In this document: positions 1-11,382 of the stretch, in pieces
How positions within the stretch are numbered: the stretch's first letter is position 1
How the letters are laid out: every line of letters starts with the position of its first letter
Assembly (NCBI GenBank): GCA_016191205.1
Contig: JACPPB010000005.1
Coordinates: 6,537 to 70,536, forward strand
Direction: 5' to 3'
Length of the DNA: 64,000 bases
DNA from: Gammaproteobacteria bacterium
Lineage (GTDB): Bacteria > Pseudomonadota > Gammaproteobacteria > Pseudomonadales > Porticoccaceae
Notes under the pieces: model-generated
Seen by the model: the letters and a program-made list of their open reading frames with translations, nothing else
What the model was told of the DNA's origin: nothing
The model's database searches: none
Position numbers and translations under genes: made by a program

Positions 1-2
1 AT

Positions 3-1586
3 CTGACCCTATATGCGCTCTACAGTTTCCATTTCAATGCCTTTGTGTGGAATGTCATCTCCACGCCCGGCGGCATGGCATCCCTGGGCTTCGATCAGCT
101 GTCGGTGGCCAGCCTGGCTGCGGTGCTGGGCGCGGCGGTCGCCGCGGTCTGGGTGCTCTGGCTGCTGGCGGGCGTCGTCGCGCGCCGGCTGCGGGTCCGG
201 CTGTCGGTACTGGCAGCGCTGTTTCTGTTGCTGACGCTCAGCGAGCGCGGGGTTTATGCGGCCAGTTATTTTTTTTCCAACGGCGAGGTGCTGGATCTCG
301 CGGCGAGTTTTCCGCTGTACCAGCCGACCAAGGCCGCCGGGCTGATGGAGCGGCTCGGGTACCAGCGCAAACAAGACGGCATGGTCAAGCTCGCGGCCTC
401 GGACAACAGCGCGGTCCACTATCCCCTGACGCCGCTGAGTGTCCGCCCCGGCGTCAAACCGCCGAACATCATCCTGCTGGTGGTCGAATCCCTGCGCGCC
501 GATATGCTCACTCCGGAGATCATGCCCAAATTGTGGCAGTTCTCCTCCGGCGCCCTGCGCTTCGATCACCATTACAGCGGCGGCAACGGCACGCGCCAGG
601 GCCTGTTCGCACTGTTCTACGGTCTCTATGGCAACAACTGGGATCGCTTCCTGCACGATCGCACGGCCCCGGTGCTGTTTTCGGTGCTCGACCAATATCA
701 CTACCAGCGCTTGGCGATCACCAGCGCGTCCTTCACCTATCCCGAGTTCGATCAGACTATTTTCGCGGGTTTCAAGCCTGACGAGCTGGTGCAGGACAGT
801 CAGGGCGCGCCCTGGGAGCGCGACGTGCGCAATGTCGATCGCCTGCTGGCGTCGCTGCCAGCACCTGCCGAGAAAGCGGCCGCGCCCGGGCCGCCGCAGT
901 TCCGGTTCATGTTCTTCGAATCCACCCATGCCCGCTACGACTTCCCCGCCAGTGCCGTAATCCGTCCGGACTACCTCAAGTCCGTCGATTATATGAAGCT
1001 GTCGCCGGCCTACCTGCGGGACAATCTCGCGGCCTTCAAGAACCGCTACATCAACGCCGCACACCACATCGACACCCAGATCGGGCGGGTGCTCGACGCC
1101 TTCGCGGCAAGCGGCATGGCCGGCAATACCGTGCTGGTCGTCACCGGCGATCACGGCGAGGCGTTCATGGAGCACGGGCGCTGGGGCCACAATTCCGATT
1201 TCACCGACGAACAGGTGCGCGTGCCGTTCGTGATGTCGATCCCCGGACAGGCGCCCGCCGTGGTCGAACACGCCACCTCGCACCTCGATCTCGTCGCCAC
1301 CCTGATGCCACTGCTGGGCGTCGAGACGCCGACGGATCAGTACTCCCTCGGCTGCCCGCTGTTGGCGGAGCAGGGCCGGCTCGTGGTGGTCAGTTCCTGG
1401 AACGACATCGGCATCATCAGCCCCGACGCCAAGATCGTGGTGCCGTTCGGACAGACCACCCAGCACGCCAACCTGTTGACCACCAACGACGATCACCCAC
1501 TCGGCGGCCGGGGGTTCGGCGATTTTCTGCCGCTGGTAAAAACCGCACTGGCGCGCGCCAACAGCTTCACGGTCCGCGCGCACTGA
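3..1586 (+). CDS. Inner-membrane sulfatase/alkaline-phosphatase superfamily protein, YejM/PbgA-like (5' truncated by window edge)
   Basis: Frame open from the left edge with no stop; 'NIILLVVESLRADML', 'VVTGDHGEAFMEHGRWGHNS' sulfatase-like motifs; hydrophobic N-terminal part. Confidence 0.85.
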   Translation: MTLYALYSFHFNAFVWNVISTPGGMASLGFDQLSVASLAAVLGAAVAAVWVLWLLAGVVARRLRVRLSVLAALFLLLTLSERGVYAASYFFSNGEVLDLAASFPLYQPTKAAGLMERLGYQRKQDGMVKLAASDNSAVHYPLTPLSVRPGVKPPNIILLVVESLRADMLTPEIMPKLWQFSSGALRFDHHYSGGNGTRQGLFALFYGLYGNNWDRFLHDRTAPVLFSVLDQYHYQRLAITSASFTYPEFDQTIFAGFKPDELVQDSQGAPWERDVRNVDRLLASLPAPAEKAAAPGPPQFRFMFFESTHARYDFPASAVIRPDYLKSVDYMKLSPAYLRDNLAAFKNRYINAAHHIDTQIGRVLDAFAASGMAGNTVLVVTGDHGEAFMEHGRWGHNSDFTDEQVRVPFVMSIPGQAPAVVEHATSHLDLVATLMPLLGVETPTDQYSLGCPLLAEQGRLVVVSSWNDIGIISPDAKIVVPFGQTTQHANLLTTNDDHPLGGRGFGDFLPLVKTALARANSFTVRAH

Positions 1587-1689
1587 GCAAAAAACCCCGG
1601 TGGCGGCTGATCGCTGTCACCGGCCGGTCGATACGTTCGGGGTAAGATGCGCCGATCGCGCTTGGACGCCGCCCAGGAGATTCACCGCA

Positions 1690-2763
1690 ATGCCCCCGCT
1701 GTCCAGATCCCGCTACCTCGCTCTCGCCTTCGCGCTGGCGCTCGCCGGCGGCCTGATCTGGGGCTGGCATGTCTATACCTCCGCTGCCGCCGAGCCCTGG
1801 ATCGCCAGCGGCAACGGCCGCATCGAGGCGACCGAGATCGACGTCGCGACCAAGACGCCGGGCCGGGTGACCAGCATCCGGGTCGATGAAGGTGATTTCG
1901 TCAGCGCCGGACAGATTCTCGCGGAAATGGATACGGCGGTGCTGGAAGCCCAACTGCGCGAGGCAGAGGCCGGCCTGCAGCGCGCCCGCATCGGGATCGA
2001 AACCGAGCAAAGTCTGGTGACCCAGCGCGAGGCCGAAAAAACCGCCGCCCAGGCGCTGGTGGCCCAGCGCGAGGCCGAGCGCCGCGCCGCCCAACTGCGT
2101 TTCGGCCGTTCCGAGAATCTGGCACGCCGCGACGCGGTCTCCGAACAGACCCTCGACGATGATCGCGCCCGCACCGAGGGCGCGCGGGCGGCGGTGGCCG
2201 CGGCCCAGGCCCAGGTGGCTGCCGCCGCGGCCGCCATCGGCAATGCCCGCGCCCAGGTGGTGGCGGCGCAGGCCCAGGTGGCGGCGGTCACGGCCACCAT
2301 CGAGCGCATCCAGGCCGACATCGCCGACAGCGTCCTGAAAGCGCCGCGCGACGCCCGCGTCCAGTACCGGGTGGCGCAACCCGGCGAGGTGCTGCCGGCG
2401 GGCGGGCGGGTGCTCAGCCTGGTCGATCTGAGCGATGTCTACATGACCTTCTTCCTGCCCACTGCGGCGGCGGGGCGGGTGACGCTCGGCGCCGAAGTGC
2501 GTCTGATCCTCGACGCCCTGCCCCGGCAGGTGATGCCCGCGCGCGCCACCTTTGTCGCCGATGTCGCCCAGTTCACGCCCAAGACCGTGGAAACCGCGGA
2601 GGAGCGGCTCAAGCTGATGTTTCGCATCAAGGCCCGCATCGAGCCGGAACTGCTGAAAAAATACATCCGCCAGGTCAAGACCGGCGTACCGGGGGTCGCC
2701 TATGTGCGCGTGGACCCGAGCCGGGAATGGCCGGAGCGGTTGACCGTCACCTTGAAACCTTGA
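1690..2763 (+). CDS. HlyD family secretion protein / membrane fusion protein
   Basis: ATG at 1690 followed by signal anchor; coiled-coil Ala/Gln-rich hairpin and lipoyl/barrel-like segments; upstream of ABC exporter genes. Confidence 0.85.
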   Translation: MPPLSRSRYLALAFALALAGGLIWGWHVYTSAAAEPWIASGNGRIEATEIDVATKTPGRVTSIRVDEGDFVSAGQILAEMDTAVLEAQLREAEAGLQRARIGIETEQSLVTQREAEKTAAQALVAQREAERRAAQLRFGRSENLARRDAVSEQTLDDDRARTEGARAAVAAAQAQVAAAAAAIGNARAQVVAAQAQVAAVTATIERIQADIADSVLKAPRDARVQYRVAQPGEVLPAGGRVLSLVDLSDVYMTFFLPTAAAGRVTLGAEVRLILDALPRQVMPARATFVADVAQFTPKTVETAEERLKLMFRIKARIEPELLKKYIRQVKTGVPGVAYVRVDPSREWPERLTVTLKP

Positions 2764-2815
2764 GCGTTGAAACCCTGAGGTTCGCACCCGTGAGCGGTGA
2801 AGCCGTGAGTTTTCA

Positions 2816-5566
2816 GTGAGTACCGCGCCCGCGAACCGCGCGCCCGTTGCGCGCCTCACCGGCATCGGTCTGCGCTACGGTGCGGTGCGGGCGCTCACCG
2901 GCGTCGATCTGGAACTGCCCGCCGGCCAGCTGCTCGGCCTGATCGGCCCCGACGGGGTCGGCAAGTCGAGCCTGCTCGCCCTGATCGCGGGCGCCCGCGC
3001 GGTCCAGACCGGGCGCATCGAAGTGCTGGGCGGCGACATGGCCGACGCCCGCCACCGCCGGCGCGTCTGCCCGCGCATCGCCTACATGCCCCAGGGCCTC
3101 GGCAAAAACCTCTATCCGACGCTGTCCATCTTCGAAAACCTGGATTTCTTCGGCAGCCTGTTCGGACACGGTCGCGCCGCGCGCGCCGCCCGTATCCGCG
3201 AGCTTACCGCGGCCACCGGACTCGCCCCCTTCATCGACCGCCCGGCCGGCAAGCTCTCCGGCGGCATGAAGCAGAAGCTCGGCCTGTGCTGCGCCCTCAT
3301 CCACGATCCCGACCTGTTGATCCTGGACGAGCCCACCACCGGCGTCGATCCGCTGTCGCGGCGCCAGTTCTGGGAGCTGATCGCGGGCATCCGCGCGGCG
3401 CGCCCCGGCATGAGCGTGCTGGTGGCGACGGCCTACATGGAGGAAGCCGCGCGCTTCGACTGGCTGGTGGCGATGGATGCCGGCGCGGTACTGGCCACCG
3501 GCACACCCCAGGCATTGCTGGAACGTACCGCCAGCGACAGTCTGGAGGAGGCCTTCATCGCGCTGCTGCCGGAAACCCGGCGCCGCGGTCACCAGGCCGT
3601 GGTGATCCCGCCGCGCCCGGGTGACGGCGACGTGGCCATCGAGGCGCAGGACCTCAGCATGAAGTTCGGCGACTTCGTCGCCGTCGATCAGGTCAGCTTT
3701 CGTATCCAGCGCGGCGAGATCTTCGGCTTTATCGGCTCCAACGGCTGCGGCAAGACCACCACCATGAAGATGCTGACCGGCCTGCTGCCACCGAGCGCCG
3801 GGCAGGCCCGGCTGTTCGGTCAGACGGTCGATCCGCGCGACCTGGATACCCGCCGCCGCGTCGGCTACATGTCGCAAGCGTTCTCGCTGTACACCGAACT
3901 GACCGTGCGTCAGAACCTGGCCCTGCACGCGCGCCTGTTCGCGCTGCCCGAGGCGAGCATACCCGGGCGGGTGCGGGAGATGGCGGAGCGCTTCGATCTC
4001 GCTGGCGTGATGGACACCTTGCCCAACGCGTTGCCCCTGGGAGTGCGCCAGCGCCTGTCGCTGGCCGTGGCCCTGATCCACGGACCGGAACTGCTGATTC
4101 TCGACGAACCGACTTCGGGCGTGGACCCCATCGCCCGCGACGGCTTCTGGCGCGCTCTGGTCGAGCTGTCGCGCCGCGACGGGGTGACCATCTTCATCTC
4201 CACCCATTTCATGAACGAGGCCGAGCGCTGCGACCGCATCGCGCTGATGCACGCCGGCCGCGTGCTGGCGACCGCAGCGCCGGCGGCGCTGGTGGCGGAG
4301 CGGGGCGCCGACACCCTGGAAAATGCCTTCGTCGGCTATCTGGAGGCCGCCGCCGGCGCGGCGGAAACTGCTGGTCCGGCCGCGCCGCCACTGCTCGCGG
4401 CAGGAACAGCGCGGCGTGGCAAGTCCGCGGGAATCCAGCGCTGGCTGAATCCGCGCCGCCTGCTGAGCTACAGTCGGCGCGAAACCCTGGAACTCACCCG
4501 CGATCCGATCCGCCTGACCCTGGCGCTGCTGGGCAGCCTGATTCTGATGCTGGTGATGGGCTACGGCATCACCCTCGATGTGGAGGACCTCACCTTCGCG
4601 GTACTCGACCGCGACCAGACCACCGCCAGCCGCGACTATGCGCTCAATCTTTCCGGCTCGCGCTACTTCGCCGAGCGGCCGCCGATCCGGGACTACGCCG
4701 AGCTCGACCGGCGCATGCGCGCGGGCGAGCTCGGTCTGGCGGTGGAAATCCCGCCCGGCTTTGGCCGCGATGTCGCGCGCGGCCGCCCGGTCGCCATCGC
4801 CGCCTGGATCGACGGCGCCATGCCCACCCGTGCCGAGACCATCCAAGGCTATGTGCAGGGCATCCACGCCCAGTGGCTCGCGACCCGGATGGCGCAGAGT
4901 CCGACGGGCGCCGCCGCGGAACCCATGCGCATAGAAGTCCGGTTCCGCTACAACCCGGACGTGAAAAGCCTGGTGGCCATGGTGCCGGCAATGCTCCCGC
5001 TGCTGCTGATGCTGATCCCGGCCATGCTTGCCGCCCTCGCCGTGGTGCGCGAAAAGGAGCTGGGTTCCATCGTCAATCTCTATGTCACGCCGGTGAGCCG
5101 GCTCGAATTCCTGCTCGGCAAGCAGCTGCCCTATGTCGCCCTCGCGATGATCAACTTCGCCCTGCTGTGGCTGCTCGCGGTGACCCTGTTTCGCGTGCCC
5201 ATGACCGGCAGTCTGCCGACCCTGGCTTTCGCCGCGCTCCTCTATGTGACGGCCGCGACCGCCGTGGGACTGCTGATTTCCACCTTTGTGCGCAGCCAGA
5301 TCGCGGCGATCTTCGGCACCGCCGTGCTGTCCATCCAGCCCACCGTGCAGTTCTCCGGCATGATCGATCCCGTGTCGTCGCTGGTGGGCCCGGGGGCACT
5401 GATCGGGCGCATCTACCCCGCCACCCATTTCCTCACCATCACGCGTGGCACTTTCTCCAAGGCCCTGGGCCTTGCCGACCTCTACCCGTCCTTCGTGCCC
5501 CTGCTGCTCGCGATTCCGCTCCTGATCGGACTGGGCGTGCTACTGACCCGAAAACAGGAGCGCTGA
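2816..5566 (+). CDS. rbbA: Ribosome-associated ATPase/ABC-2 transporter fusion, RbbA-like (two ABC domains plus permease)
   Basis: Two Walker A ([18 protein letters not shown]) and two Walker B (LLILDEPT) sets followed by an ABC-2 membrane domain; 916 aa. Confidence 0.85.
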   Translation: MSTAPANRAPVARLTGIGLRYGAVRALTGVDLELPAGQLLGLIGPDGVGKSSLLALIAGARAVQTGRIEVLGGDMADARHRRRVCPRIAYMPQGLGKNLYPTLSIFENLDFFGSLFGHGRAARAARIRELTAATGLAPFIDRPAGKLSGGMKQKLGLCCALIHDPDLLILDEPTTGVDPLSRRQFWELIAGIRAARPGMSVLVATAYMEEAARFDWLVAMDAGAVLATGTPQALLERTASDSLEEAFIALLPETRRRGHQAVVIPPRPGDGDVAIEAQDLSMKFGDFVAVDQVSFRIQRGEIFGFIGSNGCGKTTTMKMLTGLLPPSAGQARLFGQTVDPRDLDTRRRVGYMSQAFSLYTELTVRQNLALHARLFALPEASIPGRVREMAERFDLAGVMDTLPNALPLGVRQRLSLAVALIHGPELLILDEPTSGVDPIARDGFWRALVELSRRDGVTIFISTHFMNEAERCDRIALMHAGRVLATAAPAALVAERGADTLENAFVGYLEAAAGAAETAGPAAPPLLAAGTARRGKSAGIQRWLNPRRLLSYSRRETLELTRDPIRLTLALLGSLILMLVMGYGITLDVEDLTFAVLDRDQTTASRDYALNLSGSRYFAERPPIRDYAELDRRMRAGELGLAVEIPPGFGRDVARGRPVAIAAWIDGAMPTRAETIQGYVQGIHAQWLATRMAQSPTGAAAEPMRIEVRFRYNPDVKSLVAMVPAMLPLLLMLIPAMLAALAVVREKELGSIVNLYVTPVSRLEFLLGKQLPYVALAMINFALLWLLAVTLFRVPMTGSLPTLAFAALLYVTAATAVGLLISTFVRSQIAAIFGTAVLSIQPTVQFSGMIDPVSSLVGPGALIGRIYPATHFLTITRGTFSKALGLADLYPSFVPLLLAIPLLIGLGVLLTRKQER

Positions 5567-5568
5567 GT

Positions 5569-6690
5569 TTGCGCACAAACAATATTCTGAACCTGGGGAT
5601 CAAGGAGCTGCGCAGCCTGGCACGCGATCCGGTGATGCTGGTGCTGATCGTCTACGCGTTCACCTTCTGGACTTATACGGCGGCGACGGTGATGCCGGAA
5701 ACCCTCAACCGCGCACCCATCGCCATCGTGGATGAAGACGGTTCGCCACTGTCGACACGCATCATCGGCGCCTTTTATCCCCCCCACTTTCTGCCGCCGG
5801 CACTGATCAGCCAGCCGCAGATGGACGCCGGCATGGACGCCGGAAACTATGTGTTCGCTCTCGATATTCCGCCGGATTTCCAGCGCGACATGCTGGCCGG
5901 ACGCAGTCCGGTCATCCAGCTCAATGTGGACGCCACGCGCATGAGCCAAGCCTTCGCCGGCAGTGGCTATGTGCAGACCATGGTCAGCGCCGAAGTGGCG
6001 GAATTTCTTGCCCACCACCGCGCCGACCCGCGGCCAACCGTGGCGCTCGAACTGCGCGCGCGCTTCAATCCGGAACTCAACAAATCCTGGTTCGGCGGCG
6101 TGATGGAGGTGATCAACAACATCACCATGTTGTCGATCGTGCTCACCGGCGCGGCGCTGATCCGCGAGCGCGAGCACGGCACCGTCGAGCACCTGCTGGT
6201 GATGCCGGTGACGCCCTTCGAGATCATGTCCGCCAAGGTCTGGGCGATGGCGCTGGTGGTACTCCTCGCCGCCACTTTTGCGCTGACCGTGGTGGTGCAG
6301 GGCTGGCTCGGCGTGCCCATCGAAGGCTCCATTGTGCTGTTCCTGGCAGGCGCCGCCCTGCACCTGTTCGCCACCACTTCCATGGGCATTCTCCTCGGCA
6401 CCATCGCGCGCTCCATGCCGCAGTTCGGTCTGCTCATGATTCTGGTGCTGTTGCCGCTACAGCTGCTCTCCGGCGGTGTGACACCGCGCGAGAGCATGCC
6501 GGAGCTGGTGCAGATCGCCATGCTCGCCGCGCCCACCACCCAGTTCGTGATGCTGGCCCAGGCGATCCTCTACCGCGGCGCCGGGCTTTCCGTGGTGTGG
6601 CCGCAGCTGGTGGCGATCGCCGTCATCGGCACCACGCTGTTCAGCCTCGCGCTGCTCAGGTTTCGCCGCACCATCGCTACCATGGCCTGA
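5569..6690 (+). CDS. ABC-2 type transporter permease, YhhJ-like (TTG start)
   Basis: In-frame TTG immediately after the rbbA stop; 'LNLGIKELRSLARDPVMLVLIVYAFTF...' ABC-2 permease. Confidence 0.8.
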   Translation: MRTNNILNLGIKELRSLARDPVMLVLIVYAFTFWTYTAATVMPETLNRAPIAIVDEDGSPLSTRIIGAFYPPHFLPPALISQPQMDAGMDAGNYVFALDIPPDFQRDMLAGRSPVIQLNVDATRMSQAFAGSGYVQTMVSAEVAEFLAHHRADPRPTVALELRARFNPELNKSWFGGVMEVINNITMLSIVLTGAALIREREHGTVEHLLVMPVTPFEIMSAKVWAMALVVLLAATFALTVVVQGWLGVPIEGSIVLFLAGAALHLFATTSMGILLGTIARSMPQFGLLMILVLLPLQLLSGGVTPRESMPELVQIAMLAAPTTQFVMLAQAILYRGAGLSVVWPQLVAIAVIGTTLFSLALLRFRRTIATMA

Positions 6691-6795
6691 CGCCGGACCA
6701 ATTTCGGACGACCCGGGTCAACCTGCGCCATTCCCCGCCGTTGTCTGCCCTGCCGACCATCGCGCCGGCGACCATCCACCACGGAGAACGGCATC

Positions 6796-7122
6796 ATGGA
6801 AAAATTTCTGATTCCCGCGCTGCGCGCGGCAACCCTCGCGGCAGTCCTCGCGGGCACCACAGCCCACGCGGCCGGCACTGACACCCCGAGAGTCGACCAG
6901 CGCGAGAAAAATCAGGAGCGCCGGATCGAACAGGGTGTCGAGTCCGGCGCGCTCAACCCGCAGGAAGCGGCGCGGCTGGAAGCGCAACAGAACCGCGTGC
7001 AGCGGGCCGAGAATCGCGCCAAGGCCGATGGCGTGGTGACCGGCAAGGAACGCGCCGCCCTGCACCACCGGCAGGATCATGCAAGCAGCACTATCGCCCG
7101 CAAAAAGCACAACGTCCGATAA
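6796..7122 (+). CDS. Small secreted hypothetical protein
   Basis: 108 aa, signal peptide, charged 'REKNQERRIEQGVESGALNPQEAARLEAQQNRV' repeat-like region. Confidence 0.65.
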   Translation: MEKFLIPALRAATLAAVLAGTTAHAAGTDTPRVDQREKNQERRIEQGVESGALNPQEAARLEAQQNRVQRAENRAKADGVVTGKERAALHHRQDHASSTIARKKHNVR

Positions 7123-7285
7123 GCAGACAAACTCCGCGGGCGCAATCGAGCGCCATTGACCTCACGGCGTCACTGCTCCGGGCCTTGATTTCAGAGACAA
7201 GGCACCGGAAAAAACGGATGGAATGCCGATCATCGACTGGGTTACAGTGCTGTCGTTTTTTCAATAATAAAATCGGCCGATCCCT

Positions 7286-7942
7286 ATGTTTGGAACCGCT
7301 TCATCGACCATCGTCAATGCCACCCTGCTGCTGCTGATCGCGTTCTCGGTCGTGTGCTGGACCATCATTCCGGTGAAAATCCTGCAACACCTGGGTGCCG
7401 CCACGCGCAATCGCGCCTTTACCAGGGCGTTCTGGGCCGCCGCGGATCTCGGCGCGATTCCCGGATTGCGGTTTTCAGGTCCCGCCGCACGGGTGGCACA
7501 GGCCGGGCTCGCCACTCTGCGCGCGCGGCCCGACGGGCATAATCTTGCCCAGCACGGCAGCCCGCGCGAGCGCGTGGAGCGCGCCCTGCGCGCCCAGTTA
7601 CGGCGCGAGCGGCAGATCATGGAAGCGGGCCTGCCCTGGCTCGCGAGCATCGGCAGCACCGCGCCGTTCGTGGGCCTGTTCGGCACCGTGTGGGGTATCC
7701 GCCACGCGCTGCAGGATATCTCCCGCGCAGGCACCGCCAGCATCGACGTGGTGGCGGGTCCGATCGGCGAGGCATTGATCGCGACCGCCATCGGGATCGC
7801 CGTCGCGATTCCTGCGGTGGTCGCCTACAACATTCTGCTGCGCCGTCAGCGCATTGCCACCGCCGCGCTCGATGGCTTTGCCACCGACTTCATGGAAGTA
7901 GCACTGCCCACCGATGGCCCCGCGCCGGTCGGGAAGGCATGA
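7286..7942 (+). CDS. exbB: MotA/TolQ/ExbB proton channel family protein
   Basis: 'GLPWLASIGSTAPFVGLFGTVWGIRHAL' and 'GPIGEALIATAIGIAVAIPAVVAYN' signature. Confidence 0.9.
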   Translation: MFGTASSTIVNATLLLLIAFSVVCWTIIPVKILQHLGAATRNRAFTRAFWAAADLGAIPGLRFSGPAARVAQAGLATLRARPDGHNLAQHGSPRERVERALRAQLRRERQIMEAGLPWLASIGSTAPFVGLFGTVWGIRHALQDISRAGTASIDVVAGPIGEALIATAIGIAVAIPAVVAYNILLRRQRIATAALDGFATDFMEVALPTDGPAPVGKA

Positions 7943-8355
7943 AACCCATGGCTTTCAACACGCAAGGCGAAGACGATCCACTGATGAGCGAGATCAATGT
8001 CACGCCGTTGGTCGATGTGATGCTGGTGTTGCTGGTGGTGTTCATCATCACCGCGCCGCTGCTCAACAACGCCGTCCGCGTCACGCTGCCCAAGACCGTC
8101 GCCACCGCCGCCCCGGACGTGAAGCGCTCGGCCAGCGTGACCATCGAGCGCGACGGCCGCATCTTCCTCGACCAGAAGGAAATCGCGTTCGAGGCTCTCG
8201 ACCCGACACTGAAACAACTCAAGGCCACGAGCCCCGAACTGAGCCTCCAACTGAACGCGGACAACGGCGTCGGCTACGGGCGCGTCGCCAAGGTCATGGC
8301 CGTGATCCAGCGCGCCGGGATCGACAAACTCGCGGTGATGACGGCGGTGGAGTGA
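7939..8355 (+). CDS. exbD: Biopolymer transport protein ExbD/TolR
   Basis: 'MSEINVTPLVDVMLVLLVVFIITAPLL'; overlaps the exbB stop. Confidence 0.9.
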   Translation: MKPMAFNTQGEDDPLMSEINVTPLVDVMLVLLVVFIITAPLLNNAVRVTLPKTVATAAPDVKRSASVTIERDGRIFLDQKEIAFEALDPTLKQLKATSPELSLQLNADNGVGYGRVAKVMAVIQRAGIDKLAVMTAVE

Positions 8356-8448
8356 GGTTTGTCACCGGTGCGGGCGCCTGGCACGCTGACCGCAATCCCG
8401 GTCAGCCGCATACTCCGGAGTCGGGAATTCGTGCGGTTCGGCGGCGGT

Positions 8449-9042
8449 CTACGCGTCGCGGTGCGGGGTGCGCGGTACGGTGCCCTGCATGACCCTGTCG
8501 GTCCAGGCAATCCCCAGCGCCGATACGATGAACGCCATGTGGATGATGGTCTGCCACATGACCCCGGTTTCGGTGGCGGTCGCGCATTTGACGCCCGCCG
8601 CCGCCGTTGCACAGGGCGGCAAGGCGCCCAGCGAACCCGCCTCGATAAACGTTTTCAACAGATGGATCGACGAGATGCCGATGATCGCCATCGCCAGTTT
8701 GACCTTGAGCACCGACGCGTTGACGTGGGACAGCCATTCCGGCTGATCGGGATGGCCCTGGAGTCCCAACCGCGAGACGAAGGTCTCGTAGCCGCCGATG
8801 ATCACCATCACCAGCAGGTTCGAGATCATCACCACGTCGATCAGCGCCAGCACGATCAGCATCACTTCCTGCTCGCCCAGATTCATGGCGCCCATGATGA
8901 GGTGCCACAACTCCTTGATGAACAGGATGACATAGACGCCCTGCGCGGCGATAAGGCCCAGATAGAGCGGCAGTTGCATCCAACGTGTGGAAAAAATGAC
9001 GGCCGACAATGGCCCCAGGCGGGGGTTCGGTTCGACTGACAT
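8449..9042 (-). CDS. YqhA/UPF0114 family membrane protein
   Basis: 'STRWMQLPLYLGLIAAQGVYVILFIKELWHL...NLLVMVIIGGYETFVSRL' signature. Confidence 0.85.
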   Translation of the reverse strand: MSVEPNPRLGPLSAVIFSTRWMQLPLYLGLIAAQGVYVILFIKELWHLIMGAMNLGEQEVMLIVLALIDVVMISNLLVMVIIGGYETFVSRLGLQGHPDQPEWLSHVNASVLKVKLAMAIIGISSIHLLKTFIEAGSLGALPPCATAAAGVKCATATETGVMWQTIIHMAFIVSALGIAWTDRVMQGTVPRTPHRDA

Positions 9043-9206
9043 CGGGCGGTACTCGCGGCTGGAACAGCAGGTTAGGGATGGCGCGCGGATGCTAGCCCAG
9101 CCCGTCGCGAGAGTAAACCGAAGCGGGGCAGCCGGGCGGCGCAAGCGACACATGACAATCCCCGCCGGTTTTCCCAAAATGGCGCCCGACTTTTGCGCCC
9201 GCGCCC

Positions 9207-10034
9207 ATGAACCCGACCCTGCTCTCCCTCCGCAACATCGGCAAACGCTACGACGGTCGCGCGGCGCTCGGCGACCTGACGCTCGATATTCTGGATGGGG
9301 AATTTCTCACCCTGCTCGGACCCTCGGGCTGCGGCAAGACCACGCTGCTGCGCCTGATCGCGGGCTTCGAGCCCCCCGACACCGGCACCATTGCGCTCGC
9401 CGGCGCGGACATCACCGCCGTGCCGCCGGAGCGGCGCCCGCTCAACACCGTATTCCAGAGCTATGCGCTGTTTCCACACCTGAGCGTGTTCGAGAACATC
9501 GCCTACGGCCTGCGCCGGGAGAAACGGCCGAAGGACGAAATCGCGGCGCGGGTGGCGGAGGCGCTGGCCATGGTCGAACTGGGCGATTTCGCCCGGCGCA
9601 AGCCGCATCAACTCTCCGGCGGCCAGCAGCAGCGGGTGGCCATTGCCCGCGCCCTGATCAAGCGCCCGCGCCTGTTGCTGCTCGACGAACCCCTGTCGGC
9701 GCTCGATTACAAACTGCGCCGCGCCATGCAGGTCGAGCTCAAGCGGTTGCAGCGGGAACTCGGTATCACCTTTCTGTTCGTGACCCACGACCAAGAAGAG
9801 GCGCTCTCGATGTCGGACCGCATCGCGGTGCTGCGCGAGGGCGTTCTGCAGCAACTGGGCACGCCCCGGGATATCTACGAGCGCCCCGCCAACCTGTTCA
9901 CCGCCCGCTTCGTGGGCGAGACCAATCTGTTCCCGGCGCGCGTGGTCGCGCTGACCAGTGATCGCGTTACGCTCGACATCCGCGGCCTGCGCCGCGAGCG
10001 CCGCCGGCCGGATTTCGCGTTCGGCCGCTCCTGA
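9207..10034 (+). pseudogene. potA: Polyamine ABC transporter ATPase (potA-like), C-terminus lost at a junction with potB
   Basis: Walker A, LSGGQQQR and LLLLDEP are intact; the frame runs out after 'VTLDIRG' into a sequence that encodes PotB in another frame. Confidence 0.75.
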
Positions 10035-10615
10035 TCTTTCTGCTGATCCTGCCGTTCTGGACCAACTCGCTGGTACGCATCTACGCGATCAAACTGCTGC
10101 TCGCGACCAACGGGCTGATCAACCCGGTCCTGCTGACGCTCGGTATCATCGACACGCCCGTAGCCATGCTTTACACCGAAGGCGCGGTGATTTTCGGCTT
10201 GGTGTATCTGCTGCTGCCGTTCATGATTCTGCCGCTCCATGCGGTGTTCGAGGATCTGCGCCCGGAGCTGCTGCTCGCCTCCCGGGATCTCGGTGCCGGG
10301 AGGCTGGCAACCTTTGTCCATGTCATCGTCCCGCTGACCCTGCCCGGCGCCATCGCCGGCGTGCTGCTGGTGCTGCTGCCGGCAATGGGCATGTTCTATG
10401 TCGCGGACGTGCTGGGAGGCGCAAAAAACCTGCTGGTGGGCAACATCATCAAGGATCAGTTTCTGGATGCGCGGGACTGGCCCTTCGGCGCTGCCGCCAG
10501 CGTACTGCTGACTGCGGCCATGGCGCTGCTGCTGTGGGCCTACCACCTGAGCCGAGGGCGCCTCGGCGAAGCCCTTTCGCGACCGGAGACGACCCCGCGA
10601 GAGACGACCCCATGA
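10028..10615 (+). pseudogene. potB: Polyamine ABC transporter permease (potB-like), N-terminal part missing
   Basis: Frame 2 reads '[22 protein letters not shown]...' to the stop; no start or N-terminal TM segments upstream. Confidence 0.75.
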
Positions 10616-11382
10616 CCGGCTGGCTGGCGCGGATCTATCTGGCCCTGGTCTACGGCCTGCTGTATCTGCCCATCGGCGTGCTGGTGGTGTACTCCTTCAA
10701 TGACGCGCACACCGGCTACCGCTGAGGCGGCCTGAGTCTGCGCTGGTACCGGGCGCTGCTCGCCAACGATGCCATGGTGCAGTCGATGTGGAATTCGCTG
10801 CTGCTGGCGTTCGCGGCCGCCACCCTGTCCACCCTGATCGGCACCCTGACCGCGCTCGCCCTGCACCGCTACCGGTTCCGCGGGCGGCGTTTGCTGCAGG
10901 CCATGTTGTTCGTGGTAATGATGGCGCCGGATATCGTACTCGCCATTTCCCTGCTGGCGCTGTTTCTGGTCGTCGGAATAAAGCTCGGCTTCGTCTCGCT
11001 GCTGCTCGCCCATGTGACCTTCTGCCTGCCCTTTGTGGTGATCACGGTGGCCGCGCGGCTCAGCGGGTTTGACGACCGACTGCTGGAGGCGGCGCAGGAT
11101 CTCGGTGCCCGCGAACTGACCCGGATGCGCACCGTGCTGCTCCCGGTGATAATGCCGGCCGTGCTGGCGGGCTGGCTGCGGGGTTTCACGCTTTCCCTGG
11201 ACGACGTGGTGGTCAGTACCTTTGTCAGCGGGCCCGGCTATGAAGTGCTTCCGCTGCGCATCTATTCGATGGTACGCGTCGGACTCAAGCCGGAGGTGAA
11301 CGCGCTCGGCGCATTGCTGCTGGCGTTCTCGCTCCTGATGCTGTTGTTGTCGCAATTGCTGTTGACGAGGGGAAAACGATGA
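10612..11382 (+). pseudogene. potC: Polyamine ABC transporter permease (potC-like) interrupted by an in-frame TGA at 10723-10725
   Basis: '...VVYSFNDAHTGYR*GGLSLRWYRALL...': same frame on both sides of one TGA; the remainder is a full PotC. Confidence 0.8.

Noticed and set aside
9-1583. Long antisense ORF over the sulfatase gene
   Set aside because: Shadow ORF caused by high GC; Arg/His/Gly-rich composition without domain-like motifs
2813-5428. 871-aa antisense ORF over rbbA
   Set aside because: Shadow ORF; plus strand has unmistakable ABC motifs
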